From Symsagittifera roscoffensis (Eukaryota > Xenacoelomorpha > Acoela > Convolutidae), in assembly GCF_963678635.1 (NCBI RefSeq), contig NC_087071.1:46115095-46179094 (forward strand): a stretch of 64,000 nt of DNA. Reading direction: 5' to 3'. Every line of letters starts with the position of its first letter. Within the stretch, counting starts at the first letter, position 1. Under the pieces are notes generated by a model. It did not search any database, had not been told where the DNA came from, and saw nothing but the letters and a program-made list of their open reading frames with translations. The position numbers and the translations under genes are program-made. Shown one piece after another: positions 12,101 through 18,803 of this stretch.

Positions 12101-12730
12101 TCTTCCGACGTGTGCCTCACTCTCCTGGATCGAACTATTGAGACTGACTTGAGATCCAAAGTCCCCTTGCTCCTCTTCATCCTCTTCCTCCTGGGACTCC
12201 CCATCGTTTCCTGCTCCTCCTCCCATGCTGAATGGAAAGATGTTTCCGAAGGTGTTCTTCATTCTTTCTGAGAACGATGATGAGGTTGTTTGTTTTCCAG
12301 TTCCGCTTGCCATCATAGTGTTGTCTGTCGGAGATCTTCTAGTTGCCGTTACTTCAGTTGAGATGTCGGACAGTTCCGACATCTCCTCTCGATCCAACGT
12401 CCCGGTGGAAGTGGCAAAATCATGGCCTTGTTCTACCGGAGTAGATTCACTCGCCAGCCTTCTGCCTCTCCCTTCCAGTCCATTTACTCCCTGGTTGTCG
12501 TTCATGGTATGGTCCGTATTGACCTCCACTTCCAACAGTTCTCTTCGCTCTTCCGAGGTCTTTTGACTTCTCGTTTCAACCATTCTGCCTGAAACCGTCC
12601 CCTTTTTATCGGACCGGGTTCGCTTGATCCAATCCACAAAAGGATCGGTCATCGTTTTTCTTTGCTTTTCAGGTATGAATTTCCTAGAGCTATTACCTCG
12701 TTTTGGTATCCTTGACTTGTCTAAACTCAT
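3128..12730 (-). CDS. gag-pol: Element A Gag-Pol-macrodomain polyprotein, intact, 3200 aa
   Basis: A single uninterrupted frame from an ATG at 12730. Approximate order by residue: charged N-terminus with an acidic run; coiled coil 310-430; retrotransposon-gag-like region 600-720; two CX2CX4HX4C zinc knuckles near 800 and 855; aspartic protease with LLDTGA near 1157; RT 1510-1720 with YVDD near 1645; RNase H 1785-1900 with LDTDAS and VDNRAL; variable spacer with LSGE repeats near 2120-2165; integrase with HHCC finger 2415-2456 and D, D-X35-E near 2478, 2541 and 2577; a GPF-type module near 2715; acidic linker; macrodomain-like fold about 3045-3200. There is no stop or frameshift between gag and pol, so separation must be proteolytic. 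The length is about twice that of an ordinary gypsy Gag-Pol. Confidence 0.95.
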   Translation of the reverse strand: MSLDKSRIPKRGNSSRKFIPEKQRKTMTDPFVDWIKRTRSDKKGTVSGRMVETRSQKTSEERRELLEVEVNTDHTMNDNQGVNGLEGRGRRLASESTPVEQGHDFATSTGTLDREEMSELSDISTEVTATRRSPTDNTMMASGTGKQTTSSSFSERMKNTFGNIFPFSMGGGAGNDGESQEEEDEEEQGDFGSQVSLNSSIQESEAHVGRETRTMDKFGVVTTISKEANTPGQSKDFAIRTSSEPQTGESRTGGLGNALADPEIDNDKTSRQRVKARISTSTKLPGTDRVTPPHVTPLMDNGAALEEALNNIVGSLGEQNEQMSIRMSELERAVHIERESLREEINRNRQEVDRSEKRLKERTDENMTRNLSRMTREAEQRELRLRADMEKLRIQQEQSLGSLDTKIDAMMERRTQAIMDRLDGLLSSKSGPKEGEPNSGGPSREPRVNFNEHQRRKTNGSTRGRGSSSGYATRGNTAWGPNSRASSTGNRQTSNERPTQSTHATGRSDSGNMGHTSPRRSHMGQAGNAHGDSDCRDAPHTEPSTRCEDTQAGHSRDATAMATAFEPLNRSLETFLTRLSRTNERSEKSRRVFKKPRCYKDESDGCIDTWIEVMKLHFEEEDLSERQECSALTSNLEGTALNCVMAKKQYQRDTAEKIFEILLNRFGSGVQGHQAMMRFEKRRQREDETIDKFLDDLEMLRRRSQPDESNRRMNLAVASKFIDGVKNDELRTMLATHYTPLSTNAPTPEELRLKSKEYLLLKPPSRSGYYKNNYGNFNNGPANQGSNWYKPRDDMDKRRSCANCSSTDHHVSACPAYKQGMKAIGFSLEDEDASELEHEDFMRGVIAKFGPRCFFCNLEGHFKSDCPQFWDAVADIKHPRHEEALSGVKASKARLLSEAEARRKDKPQELAAKKMQAVTEEAREPEPATAADDFKIDYKAAAKDALNRVQQELVTKEIEQKVKLELENEKLQEQLNTFEATEFEETKTPSSLDMKLKVISGKRFGMAPQGKKIQSIISVAGHQVIRNLSEPSEFTLMHLDTYADYLRQVEPRTESRAVRALLTTGGPRMKKLHGRYLEVYGPYQIMLNVDGISIYTRTYITTDDDQMGQIYLGEEELKVRRIGHDAMMEQDAVHIGYEADVTAHLLDTNGTKIGVTGLLDTGAVVSVMPIKTWERMGFTREDLIPTNLRLAAANRGAIYVAGRTPVTVLHMGGRNLWMSFLVVENLDDADQFILGRDFVRNFDVMIDLNNGLIRIRNPDRKYVKRPVNRIITDENKVPVFLDRKVKLQPGQAVVAIFRMRNLNSLSDSKQVCLVPNPNSQSSVILGRSFSVTRNGLCVSVLLNTLDTTVSIQRGKKLGYALPMRTDYEETESSKKYSVKDCPYHANKDKILKRIDELKSIHKLFSMKSETDDGLSSYSNFPERPSSYELDSDKPVLPEIEHLKGKIGEGDFEKLRDLLDRNAEVFSKHKADIGCCNFVEHEIELEEGAVPHREGARRMTPHKSEACRAEIEMLLEYDMIEPSKSPWACGVVMAKKKGGQLRFCCDFRYLNAVTIKDAYPIPRIDESLSKLGDAKFFTTLDLGSAFWQVPLRKKDREKTGFACELGLYQWKRMPFGLCNATATFQRLMAQALTGVTKKYGNLLMCYVDDVVIATPTLEDHIDRLDEVFGCMKRAGLKCKPSKCEILRDSIKYLGRMVDRHGVRPDPEAVEAVLTWKAPRTDTQLMSFLGFANYYREFIKGYADKVYPMQKLMRNKGKKFEWNDEAQVAFENIKRELCEAPVLGMPTEKGMYVLDTDASVVAISGILHQEQEWNGRTVLRPIAYGSKVLSDTEMKYGAPKAEMFAVVTFVEKYRAYLGSAPFKLRVDNRALSWLKTYSMDQSYIGRWIVRLDGYHMIIEHRMRDKHQNADSLSKKSEFYERLEQKQANQAEVKEEFSFLDKETYEALPLTRWLDKSGHPIPGHPELPVEKAAEIKILSKEDPVPLDLLLRSNLVQQELSRMNINSLSLLDKTVQVTPQVMRMLGGLLEREVTRDDPEWTAAVASLTVSKKVKIMPSRQQHEENKRDCRTIVQQLVSSIPQEILTSTSYGQKGRESGKQKKTVTFVDRDKEGGVVKQNLLQDYLSGEKDKEKNQRSQDQHPGQGNLSGESEIDEKIPDEKQDLENKVLSGEFRWMRRKYGQDLEERAVSGTTPSTDDKSESSRMNTYSDRDSTSGSELSELAIHTLLVETRARNLDREVYQDPDSDRYLIPSERVFDNAADDLETIAVSKRSISLLPQKEVVRTDLQPFQQETQPLAKIWCVKMEEDTLQPNELNSQMRVMKTYLKARYRLSDLLRAQRNDRMTSNLKRWIENGAPDKGDLEQDSYRILRQYFMQKERRLYLNKDGIVACRRREEDKVLYKYNAIVLPQLYQTELLFRSHDQMGHQGIDKVYQRILKRFEWPGMKKACEKWVTACLSCQQVKDPRKLRFPLQSIESSEFNEVVQIDHQKICMTDSGYNQVLVMIDHFTKYAEAVPCITASAEETCDHLINTWIARHGCPMTFQSDNGTAFVGELTKELMRRSQVAQAHSTTYHPQTNGLVERQNRTLVSMLRVYCSRYMTDWDRYLPQVMGAYNSTQHSTTGVSPHMMLTGHEKSLPLTFFYPEYEGKKTSPQVYVRDVIRRQQELNDLCRRNTQQAQARQRKRFDKKAAGAKAYSVGDYVWVFQNVIPPKGTKKLLKKWRGPFMITEVHQEGRFYRLSTGRAAHYENIKPHNPSTEDWCIPADMEGGDYLMMDPACEVNEKGTREKNDGNEVVEEGTDTPLDLDPNEQIEADDETLPYAEEDWQDSEQTEVPKNMEPDLPFTMQTRQKDGTRLRKKYNPYGDDFVVDRIDLKKIVEEVVGLEEITVSQDIDIVDDHNDEWVDDWSKPEVEFDDEQQQSNEQDLTNLRVLEWLNEMTSDPEKTSVTIQDVDRESAKYIKTERDDPSWAAQEGQLLIPASNLDLIPGMRSTGTPMDIFVRGVGVGLTHTENLIIKKLRIARETGNLEAETGEEPKKPDIGRVVESYFNLPNEYSSNIILTDSDFILTNRTCAVAITADMSFRTALAADFKREYKNVEFLWKQRPGIGGVAALPPAVSQIPGKYLCFLVTRATEKQHVDPENLVLSLTRLRDFLVEMDVKELSLPVYDPNRGRLHPRELYAPVHVIFSDTNIQVYLHKKYYLSIG
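3727..3812 (-). promoter_or_regulatory. Internal polypurine-tract-like module inside pol (A)
   Basis: The sense strand reads GTCCGGGGAGTGGGGGTAGG here, within codons for IFVRGVGVGLTH. The same core (TCCGGGGAG) adjoins the 3' LTR in B and C, and C's 3' UTR also resembles the about 60 bases on the pol side of it, including GATCGCATA and ACCGGGT. The block is nearly unchanged at the nucleotide level in diverged element C. A second plus-strand primer site is an inference. Confidence 0.5.
6227..6371 (-). repeat. Repeated LSGE-coding motif in pol spacer (A)
   Basis: The plus strand has CTCTCCGGACAAA at 6227, CTCCCCGGACAAA at 6293 and again at 6359. Each encodes LSGE between RNase H and integrase. 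B lacks one repeat interval (22 residues), which fits slippage or recombination between copies. C also has several TCCCCGGAC copies in the same spacer. Confidence 0.7.
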
Positions 12731-13132
12731 TCTTTATTTGTCACTTTCCTATGCCTACTCTTGACTCAATTGTTAGAGACCTTATAGTTTCATTAACAAT
12801 AATAATGACACAACACAATAAATTTCACCAGATTCTATTAAATAGTGACCACGAATCCCTGTATGTTGTCAGAGTACAGTTTGTATAAAATTTATTCACA
12901 ATAGCCGATTTTCGGTCCAAAGATCTGGAAACTAGCACAATATGATGTTATCAGTCAATTTAAAAGATAGTGTACTCACTACCCAATCAAGCTCAGTTTA
13001 GGTTGATTTAAAATCAAAAAACAAAAAAATATATATTGACACAATATGAATGTATATATAAAAAAAAACGTATGTGTCTTGTACTCTTAGTCAGTCGCAG
13101 TACAATAGTCGAACTTGTCTTTTAAAGAAAAA

Positions 13133-13290
13133 GCTTTCCCTGCTTGGTGCTGCACCAAACAGACAAAACTTTGAAGGCAGTTATTTTCTCAAGTGGGCGT
13201 CTATTGCACCCACCGAGTACTGTGTTACCTATCTGCCTTCGGACTGCCCGAGCTAGACCTACTAAAATCCTCAGGGCAGTCACTTTCCCC
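13133..13290 (-). ncRNA. Structured leader RNA module (A)
   Basis: Stem 1 is GAAGGCAG (13173-13180) with CTGCCTTC (13233-13240). It encloses GTGGG/CCCAC (13193-13197, 13209-13213) flanked by CTC/GAG. Next comes GACTGCCC (13242-13249) with GGGCAGTC (13274-13281). A small TTGGTG/CACCAA hairpin precedes stem 1 in plus-strand order. Element C keeps the folds with different bases, which is covariation. No known RNA family recognised. Confidence 0.7.
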
Positions 13291-13506
13291 AAAAACGTAT
13301 TATGTCCAATCCACACCAATAAACCACGTTCTTTTTAATCTAGACTTAGTGTCGCGAATATCCGAGTTTGGACTTGTTTTGTGTTAGTCTTGTTCTTGTC
13401 GAAAGGCAAGTTACCAGCGCAGTCACTGATACCTAGCCTGTGTATTAATAACTTAATACTTCTCGCTTTTTAGTTTTTCTTTCGTTCACCTAAGTCCTTA
13501 ATAAAA

Positions 13507-15127
13507 TGATACCCCTCCGGATTGGCACAAATAGGACCCTTCCGGACTGTCAGAATATAGACCCCTCCGGATTGGGACCCCTCCGAGTTAGTTAATAGTA
13601 GACCCCTCCGGATTTGGACCCCTCCGGTTTTGTGGAAAGTAGACCCCTCCGGATTCGGACCCCTCTGACTTCGGAGCCCTTAGCTCTGTCAAAGTAGCTT
13701 TTTGTAGTTTTCTTTATTTCAGCTTATACCCCTCCGGATACGTTCTGCGTTGCTCTTATGCTGTTTGAATTAACTGGGAAGGGTATAGGATCCTTTCCTA
13801 GACCCCTCCGGATTGAAGTTAAGCCTCTTATTTGACAATTCACACTAACGGTGAAGGGTCTTGTCGCTGGCCTAACTTTGGCTCGATTAAGCTTTTGCGG
13901 TGACTTTAGCCCTCCCTCTACGTCTAGAATGGCCTAAAGTTACTTTACTCAACCGCTATTACCTTTTGGTAAGGGTATAAGGGCTTTTCAGAAAAATTTG
14001 TAAAACGTGAAGGGTGTACCCCTCCGGATTTGTGTAATTTGCTAAAAACAATCTCAAAAAATTTTCTCGCTCGTTTTTCCGAAAAATTTCTAATCCTATC
14101 AGTAAGCTCAGCTAATTTCTGATCTATTGGTACCAAGATCAACTCGATATGCTCAGTAGTTCCAAAGTTATTAACCAAAACGTCTTTTTTCCAAACTCAA
14201 AAATTTTCTCTCTTATAGGTTCCGCCTAACTTTTTTCGCAAATCTGATCCTTTCGGCCTAAATGTTATTGATCCGAGCTCAGAAGGCCTATACTCTTCTA
14301 GTTCAATGCAAAAGACCCGATCTAAAACGCTATTGTAGAAAAAATTTGCGAAAAACTATGCTACCTGGACCCCTCCGGATTGATGAATCCACCAAATCAA
14401 ACACGTTATGTTCGATTTCTCTGCAACCCGGAAGGCTTTCGGGTAGCGGATTTTAAAACTCGTAGATTCACTAGTGGACGTTTCCCGAACAACTATTTTT
14501 ACTGTCCTACCTCAAAAATTTCAAAAAATTTTCTAAATTTTTAGTGTTTCTTACTATCAAAATTTGGGAAAGATTTGGTTTTTTGTACCAAACTAGTTTT
14601 AACCACTTCCGAACTAAAGTTAACCGGTTCTGCTTATTGCAGTAGTGCAGTTACGATGTAACACACTAACTTAGCGCTTTTTTCCGTTTCAAAAAATATC
14701 GATATCTCAAAAATCGCGACTTGTGGGGGGATCAAAATATCGCAATTTTGACCCTAAAAACCGGTCAGTTCTCGCTGTTTTTGTCTGAAAATCGATATAA
14801 GACTATTAATATAGGCTATATAAGTAATAATATTAGGAATACTATACCCCTCCGGGTTTGTTTAATCTCCGAATTAAGGTGCTTAACTCGGATATTCGCA
14901 GTTCGGTGAAGGGTCACTACAGTGCAGCACTGTCGAGCCCCCCGAAGATTACTATCTTACTTTTTGTACCAAAAGGGATACAAAACTTGTTAACGATACC
15001 CAACAGTCGATTGTAGTTGTCGTTGAGCCTCTTCCTGTTGTTCCCTGTACTGCTTGCCGGATCGGTCTTCACCCCGGACCCTTCCGAATTGAGCGCAAAT
15101 CAGCTGACCCTTCCGGATTGGGCGCAA
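13507..15127 (-). repeat. Dispersed ACCCCTCCGGATT-type repeats in leader A
   Basis: Copies are dense at 13507-13680 and recur near 13728, 13801, 14018, 14369, 14846 and, in CCTTCC form, 15075-15120. Several are followed by GGTGAAGGGT-like segments that could pair with them (for example 13801 with about 13850). Another copy lies in the LTR near 16146. Spacing is irregular, so this is not a CRISPR or a simple tandem array. Confidence 0.75.
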
Positions 15128-15648
15128 TTTATCATTAACGTGCTTAAATGCTCAAATAACCCTACAGTACAAGCCCCACAAACGGGCTACAAAAATGATC
15201 TTAACGATCCTGACTGATATAAATGCCTGTAACAACAATATATCTATCAACAACAAACGGGGGGGTTGAATCACATCTTGTCTGGGGGGATGATTTCTAC
15301 TGATTTTTTACTTTTTTACTGTTTTTGGTTTTTTCGGTTATTTTTTTATGTTTTTTGTTTTTCTTGGATACTATACTATTTTTTGTTTGGTTTTGCTTAT
15401 GTCTTTAAGTGTTTTTGGTCACAAACCACTCAGGGGATGAGGGGTTCGCGATTCCCCCCACCCTTCCTGGTTCGTGAATTTTCGGTCTTAACTAGGTTAA
15501 AAAACTATTCACGGCAATCCGGAAGGCTTCCGCGTTCCGAACTACCCTTCCGCCCCGGCGGTTTAGGCCTAATAAGGGCGTTAATGTGAGCATCCGCTCG
15601 GCGCGGAATGCTCGTTAACGGTTCTGCCGGTCTGATGTTAAAAAAAAA

Positions 15649-15666
15649 TAACACCCAGGAGCGCCA
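15649..15666 (-). other. Candidate primer-binding site (A)
   Basis: On the sense strand the candidate reads TGGCGCTCCTGGGTGTTA, 12 bases after the 5' LTR end. TGG at its start would match a tRNA 3' CCA. It is conserved at 40420-40437 in B. I could not assign the tRNA, and the gap from the LTR is unusual. Confidence 0.45.
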
Positions 15667-16247
15667 TAAAAACATACATGTAACATTCGCCCGGAAGATA
15701 CATATCGACGGATAACAAAACTAAGTCTTAAGACGACTGGCTAGCGTCTAAACAGAGCTTTGCATGTTTTTCACCGTCTCTACCAAGCCAGTACTTTTCG
15801 GTGGTCTTTCTTACATCAGGCTGACAAAAACGTTACTGTTCTCCGGCTTCGACCAGAACGCTCAAATTAACTGAATTACATGCAAAAATAGTGAGCTCAT
15901 GGCTGGGTCTCAGTATCCCCAGACCACGAGGTCACTCCTAAAAACAGGGCTACTACTTATTATATTACTATTGTTTTTGTTCAGTAGATAAAAATCATCA
16001 TCTCCATCGAAGATGGATCAACCCTTTCCCCCCTACTTCTAGCTCCTCATTCTTGTCAAAACGAATTAAGATCTTAATTAAATTCAAGTCAGGACATGAC
16101 GGATGCTAAAATTCAATATAAGTTCATAAAAGTCCACGTCCCGAGACCCTTCCGGATTCTTGAATCCGGTGAATCAAGCTTCTTAATATCCAGTTCACAA
16201 TAACTCGGAAGGCTGGGTTTTACCCTTCACCGTTGCTCGCAACGGCC

Positions 16248-16279
16248 TTGCAACTATTGTAACAGCACAATAGTTGCAA
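16248..16279. repeat. Perfect 13-bp inverted repeat in LTR A
   Basis: TTGCAACTATTGT (16248-16260) and ACAATAGTTGCAA (16267-16279) flank a six-base loop. The same hairpin occurs in both B LTR copies. It could be a transcript-end or dimerisation hairpin, but its role is unknown. Confidence 0.85.
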
Positions 16280-16423
16280 CTCGGAACGTCCTCTGCTGTT
16301 CGGTAGTTCGTTGTAGTTTTTTAGTCTCGACTTCGTACTGTTCGTAATCGCAGATAAAAGTTGTTCTGTTTTTTTCTTGCTCTTTTAGCTAAAAATGGCC
16401 GTTTCTGACGTTTCTCAGAAATA

Positions 16424-16431
16424 TGACGTCA
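16424..16431. promoter_or_regulatory. CRE-like palindrome TGACGTCA in LTR A
   Basis: This perfect CREB/ATF-type site also occurs at 17139-17146 and 41193-41200 in the B LTRs. It is not found at the matching place of the C LTR. A second half-site, CTGACG, lies about 20 bases away. Function is inferred from the motif only. Confidence 0.5.
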
Positions 16432-16600
16432 TAATTCGAATTTTTAAAAATTAGAATTCCAGAATCTTCTAGCCTTCACCGTTTGGCTAATCGTTCAAAT
16501 AACGTCCTTATCCGTTCTAAATCACCAATTCGGAAGGCTTGCTGCTAAAATACCGAATTCTGCAGAGACTGCATTTTGGCCATTCTGGTCGAATGTCACA

Positions 16601-17315
16601 AAAATAGTGAGCTCATGGCTGGGTCTCAGTATCCCCAGACCACGAGGTCACTCCTAAAAACAGGGCTACTACTTATCATATTACTATTGTTTTTGTTCAG
16701 TAGATAAAAATCATCATCTCCATCGAAGATGGATCAACCCTTTCCCCCAACTCCTAGCACCTCATCCTTGTCAAAACTAATCAAAATATCAGTTAAATTC
16801 AAGTCAGGACATGACAGGATGCTAAAATTCAGTACAAGTTCATAAAAGTTCACGTCCCGAGACCCTTCCGGATTCTTGAATCCGGTGAATCAAGCTTCTT
16901 AATGTCGAGTTCACACTAACTCGGAGGGCTGGTTTTTACCCTTCACCGTTGTTCGCAACGGCCTTGCAACTATTGTAACAGCACAATAGTTGCAACTCGG
17001 AACGTCCTCTGCTGTTCGGTAGTTCGTTGTTGTTTTTTAGTCTCGATTTTCGTACTGTTCGTAATCGCAGATAAAGTTGTTCTGTTCCTTTCTGCTATTT
17101 TAGCTAAAAATGGCCGTCTCTGACGTTTCTCAGAAATATGACGTCATAATTCGAATTTTTAAAAATTAGAATTCCAGAATCTTCTAGCCTTCACCGTTTG
17201 GTTAATCGTTCAAATAACGTCCTTATCCGTTCTAAATCGCCAATTCGGAAGGCTTGCTGCTAAAATACCGAATTCTGCAGAGACTGCATTTTGGCCATTC
17301 TGGTCGAATGTCACA
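16601..17315 (-). repeat. 3' LTR of element B, missing its outer 205 bp
   Basis: It matches 40655-41369 base for base as far as I can see and ends GAATGTCACA. It begins at AAAATAGTGAG, directly after the end of LTR A. The missing 205 bp at its left should be on the far side of A if A inserted here, with AAAAT or similar as target duplication. It includes a CRE-like site at 17139-17146. Confidence 0.88.
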
Positions 17316-17370
17316 TACTCCCCGGACAGTCCGGTCAATGTCCTCATTGAATCGCGCAATGTTCATAAAA
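17316..17370 (-). promoter_or_regulatory. Polypurine tract region of element B
   Basis: The sense strand reads CCGGGGAGTA immediately before the LTR start TGTGACATTC. This is the expected place for plus-strand priming. The next bases resemble C's 3' region and, more weakly, the internal pol module. Confidence 0.7.
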
Positions 17371-17513
17371 TGGTTACAGTGGCATCGAACAGAATTTAAA
17401 AAATGCACGGAATTACTTTTATCCACGTCATATCAACTCACTGCAGAATATAAATGGCATCATACTACATCACTATAGCCTTCAAATTCTTTCATTAATC
17501 TGCACATTGAGAA
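17371..17513 (-). other. Element B 3' UTR, part distal to the LINE
   Basis: It aligns with element C 42860-43020 (shared AAATGGCATC.TACTAC block near 17450-17470). The match breaks off at the LINE near 17514 and resumes at about 22370. Confidence 0.7.
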
Positions 17514-17559
17514 GATTCTCCCCAAAATTCTCCCCAGATTCTCCCCAAAATTCTCCCCA
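17514..17559 (+). repeat. Two tandem 23-bp units at LINE 5' end
   Basis: The units start at 17514 and 17537, each made of GATTCTCCCCAAAATTCTCCCCA. The ATTCTCCCCAG core also opens the 88-bp duplicate that follows, so the array may have grown from it. Confidence 0.8.
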
Positions 17560-17636
17560 GAAACAATTTCACTATGTACTGTAACTCCCTTAGGCGCTTT
17601 TAGAAAAGATTTTAATCCAAATGTACAGAAGCTAAA
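17549..17636 (+). repeat. 88-bp copy of ORF1 coding sequence in LINE 5' UTR
   Basis: Positions 17549-17636 equal 18341-18428, inside ORF1's SGNH domain. It is a perfect direct repeat 792 bp apart. In the 5' UTR copy the frame is not part of a longer ORF. Confidence 0.92.
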
Positions 17637-17718
17637 TGTTTCACAACCAAATTAAATTTCTAGCGATCAGTCGGTTCATTTTAATGTCTTATTTTTAATT
17701 TCGCTTTTAATCGCCAAC

Positions 17719-18747
17719 ATGTTTGACCTCGAAACTTTCCGAAATCTGAACGACGAATTGAAATACGAGCTGTATAAAGACTTAGTCGAAAATGTTACTT
17801 ATTTTAAACGAATTATCGAAAACTTAACTGTATCAACGAAAGAGGAAGAAAGAGGAAACAAATTTTTTGATCTAGAAAATTTTAAAAACACGGGCAATTC
17901 GAAAATTACAGAAAACAAATTTGAAAACGAATGGAGCAAGATTGGAACTCGGAGCAGAAATCAGAACAAACGAAGCGAAAATAACCAAGAAAGCAAGAAT
18001 AACCAAGAAATCAAAATACAAGCAACCAATATTCAAGAAGAAAAATTCGACCAGCAACGAAAACATTTAATTTTACCACGAGAAGGAGAATATTCTGGCC
18101 TATTACTGGGAGACTCAATTGTTAACAGAATCAATGGGGAACAAATATCGGAAAATGTGTTGGCGAGAGGATTTGGTGGGCACAAAATTTCTGCATTGCT
18201 GGAACGCGTGAGAAACAGTAAATCGCGACATTTTAAACATGTAACTACGCTAATTGGAATAAATGACTGCCTCTCAAGTGATTTCGACGCGAAGGAAGCC
18301 GTGAGTAGCTTAGAAAAACTAATTTATCTCATAAATCATAAATTCTCCCCAGAAACAATTTCACTATGTACTGTAACTCCCTTAGGCGCTTTTAGAAAAG
18401 ATTTTAATCCAAATGTACAGAAGCTAAACAAGCAAATTCTTAATTTAGTACGGAATGTAAAAGACTTGGGCGAAGTAAAATTGGATATTTTAGACATAAA
18501 CAAAATTTTTAGTCAAAATACAGATGCTCTTAGCTCGGATGGTTTGCATCCTTCTGATGGGGGTGTTGAAATTTTGGTGCAAAGTTTTAGAGATTCTTTT
18601 AGGGGTTCTGATATTAATGCAAACACATGTGAGATTACAACCCGCCCCAGAATGAAGCAAACCCAACAATCATCAAATTTAGATCCAAAAACGGCAGAAA
18701 TGTTACAATTTTTCCAAAACGGTGCAAAATTTTTTAGGAAATACTAG
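17719..18747 (+). CDS. LINE ORF1: SGNH/GDSL-type esterase domain protein, 342 aa
   Basis: The N-terminal 110 residues are charged and asparagine/lysine-rich, suited to RNA binding or oligomerisation. From about residue 128 an SGNH hydrolase fold is visible: GDSI (catalytic Ser) near 132, the glycine block GFGG near 151, GIND (block III) near 180, and DGLH (Asp-His) near 275. All four catalytic positions are present. Esterase ORF1 proteins are known in the CR1/L2 groups of LINEs, for example zebrafish ZfL2-1. The gap to ORF2 is 56 bp. The start is the ATG after the UTR duplicate. Confidence 0.9.
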   Translation: MFDLETFRNLNDELKYELYKDLVENVTYFKRIIENLTVSTKEEERGNKFFDLENFKNTGNSKITENKFENEWSKIGTRSRNQNKRSENNQESKNNQEIKIQATNIQEEKFDQQRKHLILPREGEYSGLLLGDSIVNRINGEQISENVLARGFGGHKISALLERVRNSKSRHFKHVTTLIGINDCLSSDFDAKEAVSSLEKLIYLINHKFSPETISLCTVTPLGAFRKDFNPNVQKLNKQILNLVRNVKDLGEVKLDILDINKIFSQNTDALSSDGLHPSDGGVEILVQSFRDSFRGSDINANTCEITTRPRMKQTQQSSNLDPKTAEMLQFFQNGAKFFRKY

Positions 18748-18803
18748 TTTCGCATTTTTTCTTGGTGCAAACTTTGGCGATTATTTAATTTATTTAACCT
18801 ATT

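Larger units (their letters stand above)
12731..15678 (-). other. Element A long 5' leader
   Basis: About 2.9 kb without a convincing ORF separates LTR and gag. It holds a structured RNA module near the gag side, about a dozen ACCCCTCCGGATT-type repeats, AT-rich stretches, and a primer-site candidate next to the LTR. B has the same leader with small differences, including small indels. A leader this long suggests packaging and translation signals, but none is proven by sequence alone. Confidence 0.75.
1..16600 (-). mobile_element. Element A: giant Ty3/gypsy-type LTR retrotransposon, 3' end outside window
   Basis: Order in sense direction is 5' LTR (16600-15679), primer-site candidate, leader of about 2.9 kb, intact Gag-Pol, short intergenic region, then a deleted second polyprotein that leaves the window at base 1. 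RT, RNase H and a DDE integrase with a GPF-type module place it in the Ty3/gypsy group, and pol order is PR-RT-RH-IN. Its 5' LTR abuts base 206 of element B's 3' LTR, so A most simply inserted into that LTR. The remaining 205 bp of B's LTR should lie beyond the left edge. Gag-Pol is nearly identical to that of B. Confidence 0.93.
15679..16600 (-). repeat. 5' LTR of element A (922 bp)
   Basis: Plus strand starts TGTAACATTC and ends GAATGTCACA, near-perfect 10-bp terminal inverted repeats with TG...CA ends. It matches the B LTR at 40450-41369 along its whole length with scattered differences. It carries a CRE-like palindrome, a 13-bp hairpin, a second hairpin CCGTTGCTCGCAACGG near 16230, and one CCTTCCGGATT motif. 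Confidence 0.92.

Noticed and set aside
13507..13700. CRISPR-like array
   Set aside because: Repeat units are short and degenerate, spacers are irregular and conserved between A and B, and the context is a eukaryotic retroelement leader.
15679..17315. A and B as one composite element of about 40 kb sharing an LTR
   Set aside because: The two adjacent LTR copies differ, and the second is identical to B's 5' LTR. Nested insertion explains the arrangement.
17442..17450. CAGAATATA on both sides of the LINE (also 22369-22378) as target-site duplication
   Set aside because: The left copy is followed by sequence that still aligns with C's 3' UTR, so it is not at the insertion boundary.
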